A stretch of 64,000 bases of DNA from Mycocentrospora acerina (Eukaryota > Ascomycota > Dothideomycetes > Pleosporales), in contig JAKUHH010000081.1 in the NCBI GenBank assembly GCA_022701365.1, positions 62,001 through 126,000 of the forward strand, written 5' to 3'. How positions within the stretch are numbered: the first letter of the stretch is position 1; every line of letters starts with the position of its first letter. The notes under the pieces were generated by a model. That model made no database searches. It was not told the DNA's origin and was given only the letters and a program-made list of their open reading frames with translations. Shown one piece after another: positions 52,030-63,148 of this stretch. The position numbers and the translations under genes are program-made.

Positions 52030-55000
52030 GGTGACGGGGGTATGCGATAGCAAACCTGGGGAAACGACAATGCAAGTGTATGCGGAGGGGACAAGGATGC
52101 CTTATGGAGAGGTACTGGCACGAAGAGATCTTGATCTGCTTGTGGAGCGATCTCAGCGGATAGGGTGCTGGATGTTATATAGAGCGCATCAGACTGGTCA
52201 ATAGTAGTACTTCCGCGGTGTCTCTACGTGATGCGGATCTACCATCGAGCCAAGTGCTCAACGCAAATCATGAACTCAGCCAAGTAAATTCACGGTTCTC
52301 CGAGCGTGAAACTGGAGCTGTTCGTTATCTGTGGGCGTCCACCAACTCCACACGAGAATAGCGGAGACGGAGGCCTATCAATCCTCACCGCGCTAGAGCA
52401 AACCGCTTGGCGACCGCGTATTTGGAACACCAAAGCTTAATACCAAAAGCCGCCACTAACCTGACAAGTCTGCTAAACAGCTCGATGAAATACTGTTACA
52501 ACGCAGAGCTTTGGTTCGCTAGCAGACGTTTGACGTGGGATAGTGGCGACCGGGTAGTGTTCTAGTCAACGGAGCGGACGCATTCTTATCTCTTGGCGAT
52601 ATCTAGCGAGGCTAGGTTTGGAGATAATCCTAAAAGAGAAACCCTTATCAAGATCGCAGCAGATGTGATATGAATGCTGCTTTTCCGCGGTCGAGGTGAC
52701 AACACCTTTTTGTCTTGGTTCAGGTCATACTGTTCATATCGCTCTGGAAATTTCCAGCCCTGTGGCGTCATGGGAGAAGCCTCAAATACCAGAGAATATC
52801 CACCTGGAACACTGGCACCGAGGACTGTGTTTATCTTATGGTTGCGCTGGGGTTTGAACGGGTGATTCTCATACCGAAATCTGATTCCAACGAGGTTGTG
52901 GTGATGTTCAGCCACACGCGATGGTGCATATTTGGGCCTGATTGATGAGCACAACGTCGTGATAGAAAACCAGACAAGTCATCGTGACTGCACGCTTTTA
53001 ATCAGGAACTTGAGACTCGCTCTCCTGCACACGGCGACCTTGTACTTTTTCTGCTGAAGTCTTGAGATTTGAGACTAGGCCTCACTTGCAGCGTTGCTGG
53101 CAGGCCAATCAGAGCATACCCAAACGATGCCTTATCTCGCATACCCCTCGAGTCCTAGCACATTTTGAGCATTGCCAAACTTCTTTGTTTATGAACAGCT
53201 CACTTCCTCAGTCGACGGGTATCTGAGGGGGCTGTCTCTGGGCACTGTCATCGATGTTTCAGCTGCACTCGCTGCTCGATTCGTTGGCAATCTGTGATTG
53301 CATTCAACCCGTCGTTCAGTGAAGAGACTGTCCAAATTCTGAAGTCTCTCAATACTCCGGTAATGAGGATAACCTGTCGCTGTCGAGGTTTGCTGCTATG
53401 CCTCCGCTTTCTCGCACTCCAGCATGTGAACGTGGGTATAGAGCGACGTCGGACGTCTTTGACCGGAGAAAGAGAACTTGATGGCTTCGCTGCGTTAGAG
53501 TCAGTCTAAGTGGGATGATATTAAGAAAGGGATTTCACCGATCCATTCCGTGTGGTCCGAGCCAGTGCCACAATATTGACCGGAGAAACCGTACACAATC
53601 CTCCTCAACGATGAGCCCCGATCTCGAAGTTGCCTTAACATGCAAACAGGAACACACCAAATCGCAAGATTTTTCGGACCCACATAGTCTGTCTCGTTGG
53701 TATTTTCCCTGTGATATTGGTGTCCTATTCTAGATTCATTACCTCAGTCTCGTCTGAAGCAGATCGCTTCTTCTGTGGTACACATTGACTTCACAGTCGC
53801 GGTGCAGACAAGTATCAAAACGAAATATTGTTAGATGATTTGATAAAGCGCTATTAGTTTGCCAAGTTGTTCGAAAGCTAATCACATCATTAATCCGCAG
53901 TGACACGTTCATTTAGGCCATACATTATCCCAGTACCTTTTGTTCGCACCGTTCAAGGCGATGTCGATTTTCGGGGCCTGGGGATGCGAAAGTCTGTGAA
54001 GACGTATTAATTTCTTCGGTAATCTGACCTATTCATAATTGTGTAATGAAGGACTTACAGTTCTAATAACCCTGTGGTTAAAGTGGTCTCTCTCTTCCAA
54101 ACCTACTTCCTAACGCTTGTCCTTTGTATGAACCGGCTCGGTATGGGCGTTGTAATCCTTGAAAGAAACAGATGAATCTCGCACACTGTCATCTTGTTCG
54201 TAATAAAGTCTTCATCTTTGTAATTCAACTCACCAACTTCTTTCCATCTTCAAGGTTCAATCAAGGACCACACACGAGCCCTCATAAATCAGGTCTCGAA
54301 AACGAGTTCGCTGAAGTATTATCTCGGGTCAGTTTAATTTGTACAACGCTGGAATATGCACCTAAATTATGCCTTGAGAAGCAAAGTTCTCCTTGGAGAA
54401 ATTGTCTTCACAACCTGTAGGTAGGTTCAAGCTTCCTCAATGCTCTCAGGGGCGGGGGCTCGGCTGAATTCAAGCGAACCAAGAACCATGATAAAAAATG
54501 ACATCATGTATTATAAGGTCACTTGGGACTAAGTGGTGAAAATAGCGGTATGTTCAAAACAAACAAAGAATTTCAACATTGGAGCGGATCAATTCACATA
54601 TTCCACATCACACAAAGCAGTCGCTGACAACGTGGCATAATAGCCCAAGTGACTCCCTGTTCACCTCTTTCTTACTCGATTCCACTCATACGTACGCACA
54701 CCTCGCACAGCAAGCAAGAAAGTAGATACTATTGCCAGCCCCCGACGAATTACGAGCACTATGTTCGAGTAATTTTGCGAGAAATAGTAATAGAGATGAT
54801 GTTTATAGTAGTAATCCGTAGCACTCCAGGAAGCAAAGTGAAAAAAGACGTCCCAGAAAGTGTACAAAATCTTCCGCCCCACAGAAGCCCTTGGCAAACA
54901 TGAACCACGTTCCACTTCTGCAAAATGCCCAGGAAGCGCGGGAGAGATACACATAGGAAGAAACTGGCGCAACCTCGATACGTAGGGCGGATGGCTCAGG

Positions 55001-55080
55001 AGCAAAGAGTATGTTCACTGGTGGGAGAGCCCAAATATCCGAAAAAGGAAGAGTAGCGCGACGAACCGAACCCATTGTGT
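52030..55080. other. Gene-free 3 kb upstream of the nitrate transporter
   Basis: No open frame exceeds about 125 codons and none shows a domain. The first 500 bp should contain the nitrate transporter promoter with several GATA cores and a TTCCGCGG at 52211-52218, one mismatch from the NirA site CTCCGHGG. The rest is mixed AT-rich sequence with no recognised mobile element. Confidence 0.5.
52175..52181 (-). promoter_or_regulatory. TATA box of the nitrate transporter gene
   Basis: TATATAA on the minus strand, about 150 bp upstream of the ATG at 52029. GATC and GATA cores lie close by. Position and sequence support a TATA role; it has not been tested. Confidence 0.45.
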
Positions 55081-56599
55081 CTAGAAGTCGGGAAACAGGT
55101 GTCCGTGACTATTAGGACACGTCAGAATATGGTCTACAGTGTACGGCGGAGCTTGCACGCACGGGTCATCCCCAGCCTGTCCATATTGCTCCGTCTCCTC
55201 GGGATACTTATCAAACTGGCTGGCATCGCCGACGCCAGCTCGGACAGGGGGGACGTATGGCGCGTCAATATCCTTTTTCTGTAGTCGGTCCCATGTTACT
55301 TCGGCGAACCAAGGATGGTTCATGACGTCTTTGCTACCGCCGTGGAGGTTTCCGAGCCGCTTAGTGAGATCGGGAGTGATGAGCTTTTGCAGCAGGTCGT
55401 GCGCGTCTGGGTGAATGTAGGGAGGATATTTGACGCGCGACTTGAGAATGTTCTCGTAGATCTTCATGGGCGAGCCGCCATCCCAGAAGGGCGTGAAGCC
55501 ACAGAGCATTTCGAAGATGAGGATGCCAAGAGACCACCTTGAGGTAATCAGTACACGTGCTTTTGCGATTGTGGTGATGGGGAGAGTGGTCTTACCAGTC
55601 GACAGACTTGTTGTAGCCCTTTGATGCGACTACCTCGGGAGCCAGGTAGTCGGGTGTGCCGCAAAGCGTCCATGTGATGTCGGGCACTTCTTTGGCGAAA
55701 CCAAAATCAGTAATCTTCAGATGTCCATGGCGGTCGAGAAGCAGGTTCTCGGGCTTCAGGTCGCGATAGATGATGTTGTGCGAGTGCAGGTAGTCGAGGG
55801 CAAGCGTGACCTCGGCGGCGTAGAACTTTGCGACGGGATTGGGGAAGCGCTGAGACTTGCGCAGCAGGCTGAACAACTCGCCGCCTTCGACAAAGTCCAT
55901 GACCATGTAGAGGTTCTTCGAGTCCTGGAAGGTGCCCCACAGGGTGATGAGGAAGGGGTGCTTGACCTGTTGCAGCATGCGGCGCTCGTCGTTTGTGTGC
56001 TCGACCTGCTTCATTTTGATGACCTGGGCCTTCTTGAGCACCTTGACTGCGTAGAAGCGCTGGTTGTGCTTGGACTGGACGAGGTGCACACGGCCGAAGC
56101 TGCCAGTGCCGAGGGTGCGCTGGATGGTGAAGTCGGTCAGCGAGTACTTGCCCTTTGTGACGCGAGCCTGGTTGAGGGGGTGCGTCTGGAACTGCACGGC
56201 GCCATTCTTGGTGGGCTGCTGGTGCGTGGGCTGCGAGTTGCTGGGGTGTATCAGGTTCTGGATGCTGGGCACGTTGTGCGAGGGCTGCGGGTTCGAGTGC
56301 GGGCTCGCGTAGGGCTGTGGCGGCGGCGGCTGTTGCTGCTGTTGCTGCGGCGGCTGCTGCTGCGAGAAGGCGACGGGATGCATCGGGTCGGCGGGCTTGG
56401 ACGGCTGGGTGCTGGCCGCGCCCGTGGTCGAGTCGCCCGTGTGCGTCTTGGTCAGGTGGAAGGAGCCCGAGGTGCGCTTCGACGACGTGGGCGTGATGGG
56501 CGCGTGCGAGTCCTTGGTGGGCGACGTGGGCGAGGCGAGGTCGGCGGAGCCCGTCGAGTCCTTTGTGCGCTTCTTCTTGAGGAAGCCAAGGGTAGGCAT
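55081..56599 (-). CDS. pkaC1: cAMP-dependent protein kinase catalytic subunit
   Basis: Exons (minus): 56599-55596, 55537-55163, 55108-55081; 468 aa. The N-terminal 150 residues are low-complexity with poly-Gln/Pro, as in other filamentous-fungal PKA catalytic subunits. Kinase hallmarks: LGTGSFGRVHLV, catalytic Lys in YAVKVLKK (K186), YRDLKPENLL (D280), TDFGFAKEV (D298), activation-loop TWTLCGTPDYLAPE with phospho-Thr T311, WWSLGILIFEM (rejoined across the 58-bp intron), and the AGC tail FDKYPEE ending HGHLFPDF. The last intron (55109-55162, 54 bp, no stop) was accepted because it restores the usual DPHGHLFPDF terminus; reading through it adds 18 unrelated residues. Nutrient and stress signalling role by family. 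Confidence 0.93.
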
Positions 56600-57532
56600 A
56601 GTAGACTCGGCGCGGTGGGTGGACAGGAGCGACAGCGGCGGCGGCTGCGGCTACGGCGGCGGCGATGGCGACGGCTGCGGTGACGGCTGCGAGTGCTGCC
56701 CTGGCCAGCTTCAGCGGCGCGGCGGCAGGCGGGGATGATGCGCAGGCTCTCGATCAGCAGCAGAGGCAGCGGCGGCGGCGGCAGAGGCAATTGGGCAGCG
56801 AGGACAAAGGCGCGCAGAGCAGAGGAGCGCGATGGGCCGCCGGGTCTGGTACGTGGCGGCGGCGACGACAGGGCAGACGTGGGCGACGAGGGGGCTGGCG
56901 CTCTGGCGGGCTGGCGGGCTGGCGCTCTGTGGTTGAGGCTCGCGGGGAAGCAGGTGCGAATCAGCGGACACGCAGCGATCGGCGCATCAAAGAACGAAGC
57001 TCGGTTTCGCCTCGCCGGCCGCTGCCACTGGCCCCGTCGCGCGCATTGGGCTCTGCCCTTGGTGCAGCGCGAGCCGGGGACGCCCCGCGCAGCTGCACAC
57101 CCGCCCGCTGCTGCTGGAACCCGCCTGCCTCGCCGTGCCCACGGCCATGACGGGCGGCGTGCGGCGTGCGGAGCAGGCTCAGGCTGCGGCTGCGGGGAGC
57201 TGTCCACGGTGGTTGCGTCATGCTCGTACCAGGCCCAGTGCCAGGCCCAGCGCCAGGCCCATCCCATCTCTCCCGCCCGCCTTGGGATCCGCGCGTTTGC
57301 CCAGTCCTGGCCTGGGTCTCGCCCGCAGCAGCTTCCGTGCGTGATTGATAGTCCAGCAGTCCAATAGTCCAATAGGTAGTCCAATAGTCCAATAGTCATT
57401 TCATTGTGATACACCCAGCCTCCCACTTGCTACCGCAAATGCGCGACCAAGGCCCACCCGCTCCCTTGTCTACTAATCATGCTACGCGAAACAAATCATT
57501 GGCTCGTTCATAAGGGGTCGTGTTTCGTCGTT
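56600..57532. other. GC-rich intergenic region upstream of PKA
   Basis: 933 bp between the PKA start and the 3' end of the GT8-like gene. The first 700 bp is strongly GC-rich with CGGCGG-type low complexity and yields long accidental open frames on both strands. At about 57348-57403 there are five imperfect AGTCCAATAG units. No gene was accepted. Confidence 0.6.
57348..57403. repeat. 10-bp tandem repeat AGTCCAATAG
   Basis: Five imperfect copies (AGTCCAGC, AGTCCAAT, AGTCCAATAGGT, AGTCCAAT, AGTCCAATAGTC). Non-coding context between two genes. Confidence 0.75.
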
Positions 57533-58820
57533 TCACAGCTCGTCGGCCACCTCGCTGGTTTGATCGACGCCTGACACTACCACAGGCTGATACACCTCAA
57601 GATCCAGTCCACACACCTCCATGCGCCGCTGTCGAAACCTCTCGTATAGCCTGCCCCATGCCTCTTTCGCTTGCTCGTTCTTTGGTCGCACCCTTGCACG
57701 GTCCCAAAACGGCACATCGTACTCCGGCCCCGGTAGCCCGGCATCTATCAATCGCACAAACGTAGTCGCTTGTTCAAACTCCGTCGCATTAAAGCCATCC
57801 GTTGCGTCGCGGAGAGCCTGCGATTCATAAACAACATTACCCATTGAGAGCGACCACTCTGATATCAGCGACTTTGGCGCAGCAAATGTTTTCCGGAACA
57901 AATCGAGATCTGATGTCGGATTTGTTGTCCGCAGCTTCTTCAGCTGATGAAAGTTTTCTTGCGATGGATGGATCAGCAGCAGAGACGTAGATAAATCTGT
58001 CCGTTCTGGCGTTGCTGGATATGCAGCCATTGGCTCGGATTTGGAAAACGCAAGCAGCGAATCCAGCGCAGATGCGTCAAGCAACACTCCCGGCCCCTGG
58101 AGGTATATTATCCTCTCAAAGTCAACGAGCGAGTACAAGCTCGCCAATGAGTATGATGACGGCAACGCGTCTTTTCTCTGTCAGCTCCGCGTTCGCGCAT
58201 CTGTGACCACGAGCGAACTTACCGTCTGCCCCATCCACGATGGTCCCCATCGGTATTAGCTGTACATTGTACCGTCTCGCTGCGTTTCTCAGTAACCGCC
58301 ATGTCGTTGACAGTTCCGGATCCCAATCTTCCTTCTTCAGTTCTTCCGTCTGCCGAAGCCACAGCCGTGGGAACATCAGAATCCTCTTCGCAGGGCTCTT
58401 CATTCTGTGGAGGTCGGAGAGCAGCATAACAGCACTGCACAGCTCCACGTGCTCCCTCACAACCTGCACATAGCCCAACCTACTCCAGTCCAGCGTCTCG
58501 CCAGCGATGTACTGCTCTATCGTCTCATCCACTTGGGGGCGGCCCCCCATTGGTCTCGCCCATTTTGCGTCCAACGTTGGTGGTGAAATAGGATTCGGTG
58601 CGGGTAAAGGCTTTGGGAGGCGCGGTTTTATGGCGGCTTGTAGATTGTGTACGTATCGTTGTTGTAAAACATAGCCAGAGAGAAAAAGCGCGAGCGTAAA
58701 AAGAAAGACTGCAAGCAATGGTCAGTGTCTTGCATGGCATATACTGAAGTGAGCGAATATACCAACAGTAGCGGAAAACAGCAGCGAGACCTGGCTTGAG
58801 GTGAGCAATAGCCGGCCCAT
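57533..58820 (-). CDS. Type II membrane glycosyltransferase, GT8-like
   Basis: Exons (minus) 58820-58763, 58708-58223, 58170-57533; sum 1182 nt, 393 aa. The N-terminus has a single membrane anchor at about residues 12-37 (VSLLFSATVVFLFTLALFL, formed across the first intron), followed by a Pro-rich stem, the layout of Golgi type II glycosyltransferases. The lumenal part shows LGYVQVVREHVELCSAVMLL, RRYNVQLIPMGTI, and LVDFERIIYLQGPGVLLDAS, which resembles the RIIYLDxD region of GT8/GNT1-type enzymes but has QGPG where the metal-binding DxD is expected. The donor sugar is unknown. Both introns are standard (54 and 52 bp). Confidence 0.75.
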
Positions 58821-59153
58821 GGTAAGAATGTAAATCGGGTATCAAATGCGAATAGTGGTTCGACGAAGAAGGTTCACGAGAAACGTGAGATTGAACTCGT
58901 GCGGGTAGGATTGCGTCGTGCATGTGTGACGTGACGCACCATGTGGGTCTGGATCGCTCTTGCCGTGTTGATGCCCCAGTTGAAGGAGCAACTATCGATA
59001 AGCGAATTTGGCAGGCGCGACTTTGCGACGATCGCCTCATCACCCTCACACTACTTGTCCACGCGTCTCCACTGGCTCACCGCTCATGTCCAAATTCGTT
59101 CGGAAAGAAAAAATGCGATAGATCCCCGACCGTCAATCCAGCACACACACACA
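58821..59153. other. Divergent promoter region of GT8-like and PRP38 genes
   Basis: 333 bp between the two start codons. An in-frame open stretch precedes the PRP38 ATG but lacks conservation with PRP38, so it is taken as leader. A short CA repeat (ACACACACACA) immediately precedes the ATG at 59154. Confidence 0.6.
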
Positions 59154-60209
59154 ATGTCCAAACCCGCCTACGACAAAGCCGACGCGCGCGCGCTGCTCGA
59201 TGACCGTGGCTATAGTGGTGCCCTGATCCGCGGCCAGAACCCTGCACTTCTCTTCGAGAAAGGTGTCCGTGATCGCATCACTGAGTCGTACTACTGGAAG
59301 GAGCAATGCTTCGGTCTGAACGCTGCGACGCTCTGCGACCGCGCCGCAGACCTGAAGTTTATTGGAGGCACGACGGGGATCATGGGAAAGCCTACACCGT
59401 TTTTGTGCCTGGCATTCAAGATGTTGCAGCTCGTGCCAGAAAAGGCAATTGTGCTCGAGTACCTAAACTTCAAGGGTGACGAAGATGATGAGGAAGTGGA
59501 GAAAGATGGCGATGAGGAAGTTAAGACAAAAGATAATGGAGATGAGAATGAGAGTGAGAATGAGACTTGTGAAGATGGCGAGAGGAAGAAGGACCTTAAC
59601 GCTGCAGGCAAGCTCGGCTCTTTCAAGTACCTCCGTTGTCTCGCGGCTTTTTACATTCGTCTCGCCTGGGAGCCTGTCGAGATATACACAACACTCGAGC
59701 CCCTGCTCACCGACTATCGCAAAATCAAGCGCCGACTCAAAGACGCCTTCACCCTTACATACATTGATCAATTTATCGATGATCTTCTGACAAAAGATCG
59801 CATCTGCGCAACCAGCCTGTGGAAGCTGCCGTCACGGGCAAACTTGGAGGATTTGGAGTTGCTGGATCCTCGGGAAAGCCCGCTGGGAGACGAGGTGGAT
59901 GCTCTGGACGAGGAAATGGGCGGACTTGAAGACGGAGAGGCTAGAAGCGATAGGAGCTACAGAAGCCGGAGTCGGAGTTACGACAGTAGGAGTCGGAGCA
60001 GAAGCAGGAGTCGGAGCTACGATAGCAGAGATCATAGTAAAAGTGGAAGCATATATAGCAGAGAGAGACAGCGGACTAGAAGCAAAAGTATAGGTAATGA
60101 GGGTCGGCAGCGGAGTCGCAGTCCAGGGGAGAAAAGTGAACGAAGCAGTAGCAATTATAATAGAGGTGCAAGCCGCACAAGGATGGAGAGGGAAGATGAG
60201 ACACGATAA
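59154..60209 (+). CDS. prp38: Pre-mRNA splicing factor PRP38
   Basis: U4/U6.U5 tri-snRNP/B-complex component needed for spliceosome activation; nuclear. Single exon, 351 aa. PRP38 domain in two parts: IRGQNPALLFEKGVRDRI, YYWKEQCFGLNAATLCDRA, LKFIGGTTGIMGKPTPFLCL, then FKYLRCLAAFYIRLAW, YTTLEPLLTDYRKIKRR, TYIDQFIDDLL. Between LNFKG and FKYLR there is an acidic insertion of about 50 residues (rich in Asp, Glu, Lys). The C-terminal 85 residues are an RS/RD-type tail (RSRSRSYDSRS) as in metazoan PRP38A. Upstream in-frame sequence to 58941 was excluded because it is not PRP38-like. Confidence 0.93.
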   Translation: MSKPAYDKADARALLDDRGYSGALIRGQNPALLFEKGVRDRITESYYWKEQCFGLNAATLCDRAADLKFIGGTTGIMGKPTPFLCLAFKMLQLVPEKAIVLEYLNFKGDEDDEEVEKDGDEEVKTKDNGDENESENETCEDGERKKDLNAAGKLGSFKYLRCLAAFYIRLAWEPVEIYTTLEPLLTDYRKIKRRLKDAFTLTYIDQFIDDLLTKDRICATSLWKLPSRANLEDLELLDPRESPLGDEVDALDEEMGGLEDGEARSDRSYRSRSRSYDSRSRSRSRSRSYDSRDHSKSGSIYSRERQRTRSKSIGNEGRQRSRSPGEKSERSSSNYNRGASRTRMEREDETR

Positions 60210-61836
60210 TACGCTACAGATCTGTAATACCAAATGCATGCCCAATGCACTCACACTTCGAGCCAGTATCTCATGTCGGCTTGCTGCTTTGTCCCAGTCT
60301 ACATATAACTTACACTTTCCATAGTCCACTTTGCCTCGCTTTCATTTCAGCTAAGTAGTACCATAGAAAGCACATTCAATGAATCACACCTACTCACACC
60401 CCTTCGAGAATTATCCCGATGTTCAATTGTTTGATTCTGTTCATATCCGCCTACAAGTACAGAGTTGCTCCATTTGTAACCCAGAGTCTTCGTGACTTAA
60501 AATTAGCGAAGAGGGGTCGGATCTTGGTGAGTGATTTGATCGAGGTGGGCGGAGATTAAGACAAAGGATGGCAACCGAAGTAGAAGATACCAAGGAAGGC
60601 TATTCCAACCATTCTTTATTCTTTTTCTTTCGGTGTTGGTATCTTGTAGAAAAGCTAGGTCATAAAACTTGTGAATGAACGAAGTGCACAATTGTTAAGT
60701 GAATCAACGTGTGATTAACATTGAGCTCTGATTCTTGAACTTGAGTAGCAGCCTGGGGCAATAGTGCGGGGATTTGAAGAAGACAGATAGTAAGTAGAAA
60801 AAGAACACGGAGTCGATGAGTAAGCTAGCAATCTGAATAGGGACAGAGAACTCGTGGTTGAAATTCAGATATCACACAGGACTATACCATAAGAACATAC
60901 TAAATGCCCTCTCTGCTTTTTAAATGTATATTAAGATCATATGTCCCATATTTGAATATATTGCAGAAATTTTTACAACAATTTTGGTGAATTTTTCAAG
61001 GTTGACATCTAGTTCATGCTCTGGAGCTGAGCATGAGGAAAACTTTGGGTTCAAAAAAGCCCGGATTTGTGCAAACAAAAGAGTTCTTAAAACAAGACTG
61101 AATTAGGCACATATATTAATCACTGGATGTTTGAATCAATCTTCTCACTCATGTGTATTTTTTTATGGCCAAAAAAGTAGCCAAATTGAAAATGTGATCG
61201 AAGCTTGCTAAATTCAAATAAACAACTGGATTGTAGGTCGACACTTGGCATCCTTGATTCGTGCTTGAGACAATGTCGGCTTCACCCCGGTCAAGAATAG
61301 GTTCAGTCGAGTCTCCTGAGTGAGACTCTGAATTATAAACGGAAAGTTAAAAAGTCATCTGGTCATGTTGGCTACAATAACAAAACTTTCAAGTAGAATA
61401 TTATTTCTAGTTCAAGGTTGAACAAGTGGTTTTAAAACTAATGAAGAACATTCAAAAGGATCAATTTGAGACTCCAATACGAATGATCAACCTATAGACT
61501 TAAATAGATGCGTGAGTGCAGACGTTATAATAGTAAAGAGCGAGTTAAATGAAATCGTCACATATTCACAAAGTTGATTCCATCTTCATTATACGATGAC
61601 CCAAACGTAAATTCCCTTGCAATCTTTCAAATTTGTCGTTAAAAAATCAGTGTCAAAATTCCAAAACTAGACATCTTCGTAACATGCAGATGAATAATTT
61701 TTATGTTGTGCATGCCTCTACTGCTTCATCGTAAGATCAGTAAGCATATTTTTTCAAGTTTTAGGGACAAAACACACATAAGAGCATACTAGAACTTACC
61801 ATCAGGTAGAAGACACTTGATTGCTAATTTAAGTGT
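60210..61836. other. AT-rich intergenic region, 1.6 kb
   Basis: No coding frame longer than about 60 codons. The sequence becomes strongly AT-rich from about 60.9 kb. No repeats or RNA genes were recognised. Confidence 0.5.
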
Positions 61837-62361
61837 TCACCTCGCACCTGGAATGACAATAGCTCGTCCAATAGGAATGTTGGCGGCAGGTACACCCGGA
61901 TTTGCTGCCGTTACAGACGCCAAAGGAATACCATGACTAAGTGCTGCAGACCAATATGTATCTCCGGCAACGGCGTTGCGAGTGACTGTAGGTACAGAAC
62001 GAAGTGAGCATCCAGGCCCGTTGTTGACATTCTCACAGCCAGATTGTTGAACCGTGAGCCTCTGTGAGACATAGATTGAGTTGGTGTTCGCAATATTATT
62101 TGAGATGGCGATGTTGCAAATCCCCACTCCTAAGTTACGGGCTATAGCAGATAGAGTGTCGCCTTGTCGTACTGTGGTAGTAGCAACACCGCATTGTCGT
62201 GCATTCTATTCAATAGTATTATTAATCAGCAGTCTCAGCTGATGAATAGTAAGCAAAATACATACTAGCACAGGGGTGGGAGCTGCTGTCGGGGCTGCAC
62301 CCTGATCAATGCTCAAAACCGTTGTTGCAAAAGCAGCAATAAGGACAAAGGAGGAAAACAT
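61837..62361 (-). CDS. Small secreted protein with two LysM domains
   Basis: Exons (minus) 62361-62266 and 62205-61837; sum 465 nt, 154 aa. Signal peptide MFSSFVLIAAFATTVLS, then a short Ala/Pro linker. First LysM: TTTVRQGDTLSAIARNLGVG, ICNIAISNNIANTNSIYVSQ. Second LysM: TRNAVAGDTYWSAALSHGIP, TAANPGVPAANIPIGRAIVI, ending six residues later. Four Cys lie in or next to the first domain and linker (QCG, ICN, GCENVNNGPGC). LysM domains bind chitin and other GlcNAc polymers; secreted fungal LysM-only proteins often protect hyphae or sequester chitin fragments. A specific effector role cannot be told from sequence. The 60-bp intron has GTATGT and TTGAATAG borders. Confidence 0.88.
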
Positions 62362-63148
62362 CGTGAAACTTGTATTCAGGAAGACCGAATCAATCAATCG
62401 ATGGAAGATAGAGGGATGGAACTTTGAAGATGAGATGGGGGCTATTTGTGCCTTTATCAGTACGATATTCTCTCCCGCGATTACTGAAATTGCAAGGAAA
62501 TGAACGATAGATTGTTGAAGTATTTCAAAGCGTACGCACATGGGTAAGCTTGTAAAGTAGTGTCGGCAATGGGAGGCAAAACCAAGCCCGGTGCTACCTA
62601 CATTCAGTATCTCGACCTGACAAAAATACTTGTCTAATATTTCTGAGTGATTCTAGACCGCCATTAGAGTCGGTAAATATAACATGTCGAGTTAGAGGCT
62701 CTACAACTACTTTCAAGATATTATCAAATCCTGAACCAATACGGGATATTGATTAAATCGACTACTTGAGTTTATTACTCATCAACTTCAAGATATTAAA
62801 ATGAAGATGGCGGTGAAGAAACCGATCGATTCAGCTCTGTACTATTCAAATGCAGTAGATTTCACGATCCCTTGACAAGGTTTAAGCCAGAAAACCTGCT
62901 CCGAGGGTATTTAATTCAATCCCTAATTAATTGAACTAAGCGATGATGGAGGCGGAAAGTTAGATATGGAGACTGCTACTGATGGTGCGAGCGGGAGTGA
63001 AGGATTCTAAATTGAATCAACAGCCAGGCAAGATACCCGCCAAATTGCTCTTTGCTTTCTTACATCTGTAAATTTGGGAATATCACAAATTCTGTTACAT
63101 ATCTAAAATAACATCAATTTTTTTTACAATTTCAAAATCTTCTTCAAA
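62362..63148. other. Divergent promoter region of LysM and GT2 genes
   Basis: 787 bp between the two start codons, AT-rich, with no coding frame. Both promoters must lie here. No TATA box or repeat was recognised with confidence. Confidence 0.5.

Noticed and set aside
55721..56683. 320-codon plus-strand open frame
   Set aside because: Antisense of the PKA catalytic domain exon.
56452..57426. 324-codon minus-strand open frame upstream of PKA
   Set aside because: Arg/Pro/Ala-rich chance frame in GC-rich promoter DNA, overlapping the PKA start in another frame.
58941..59153. 71-codon N-terminal extension of PRP38
   Set aside because: Open in frame but not PRP38-like; the known N-terminus fits the ATG at 59154, which follows a CA-rich leader.
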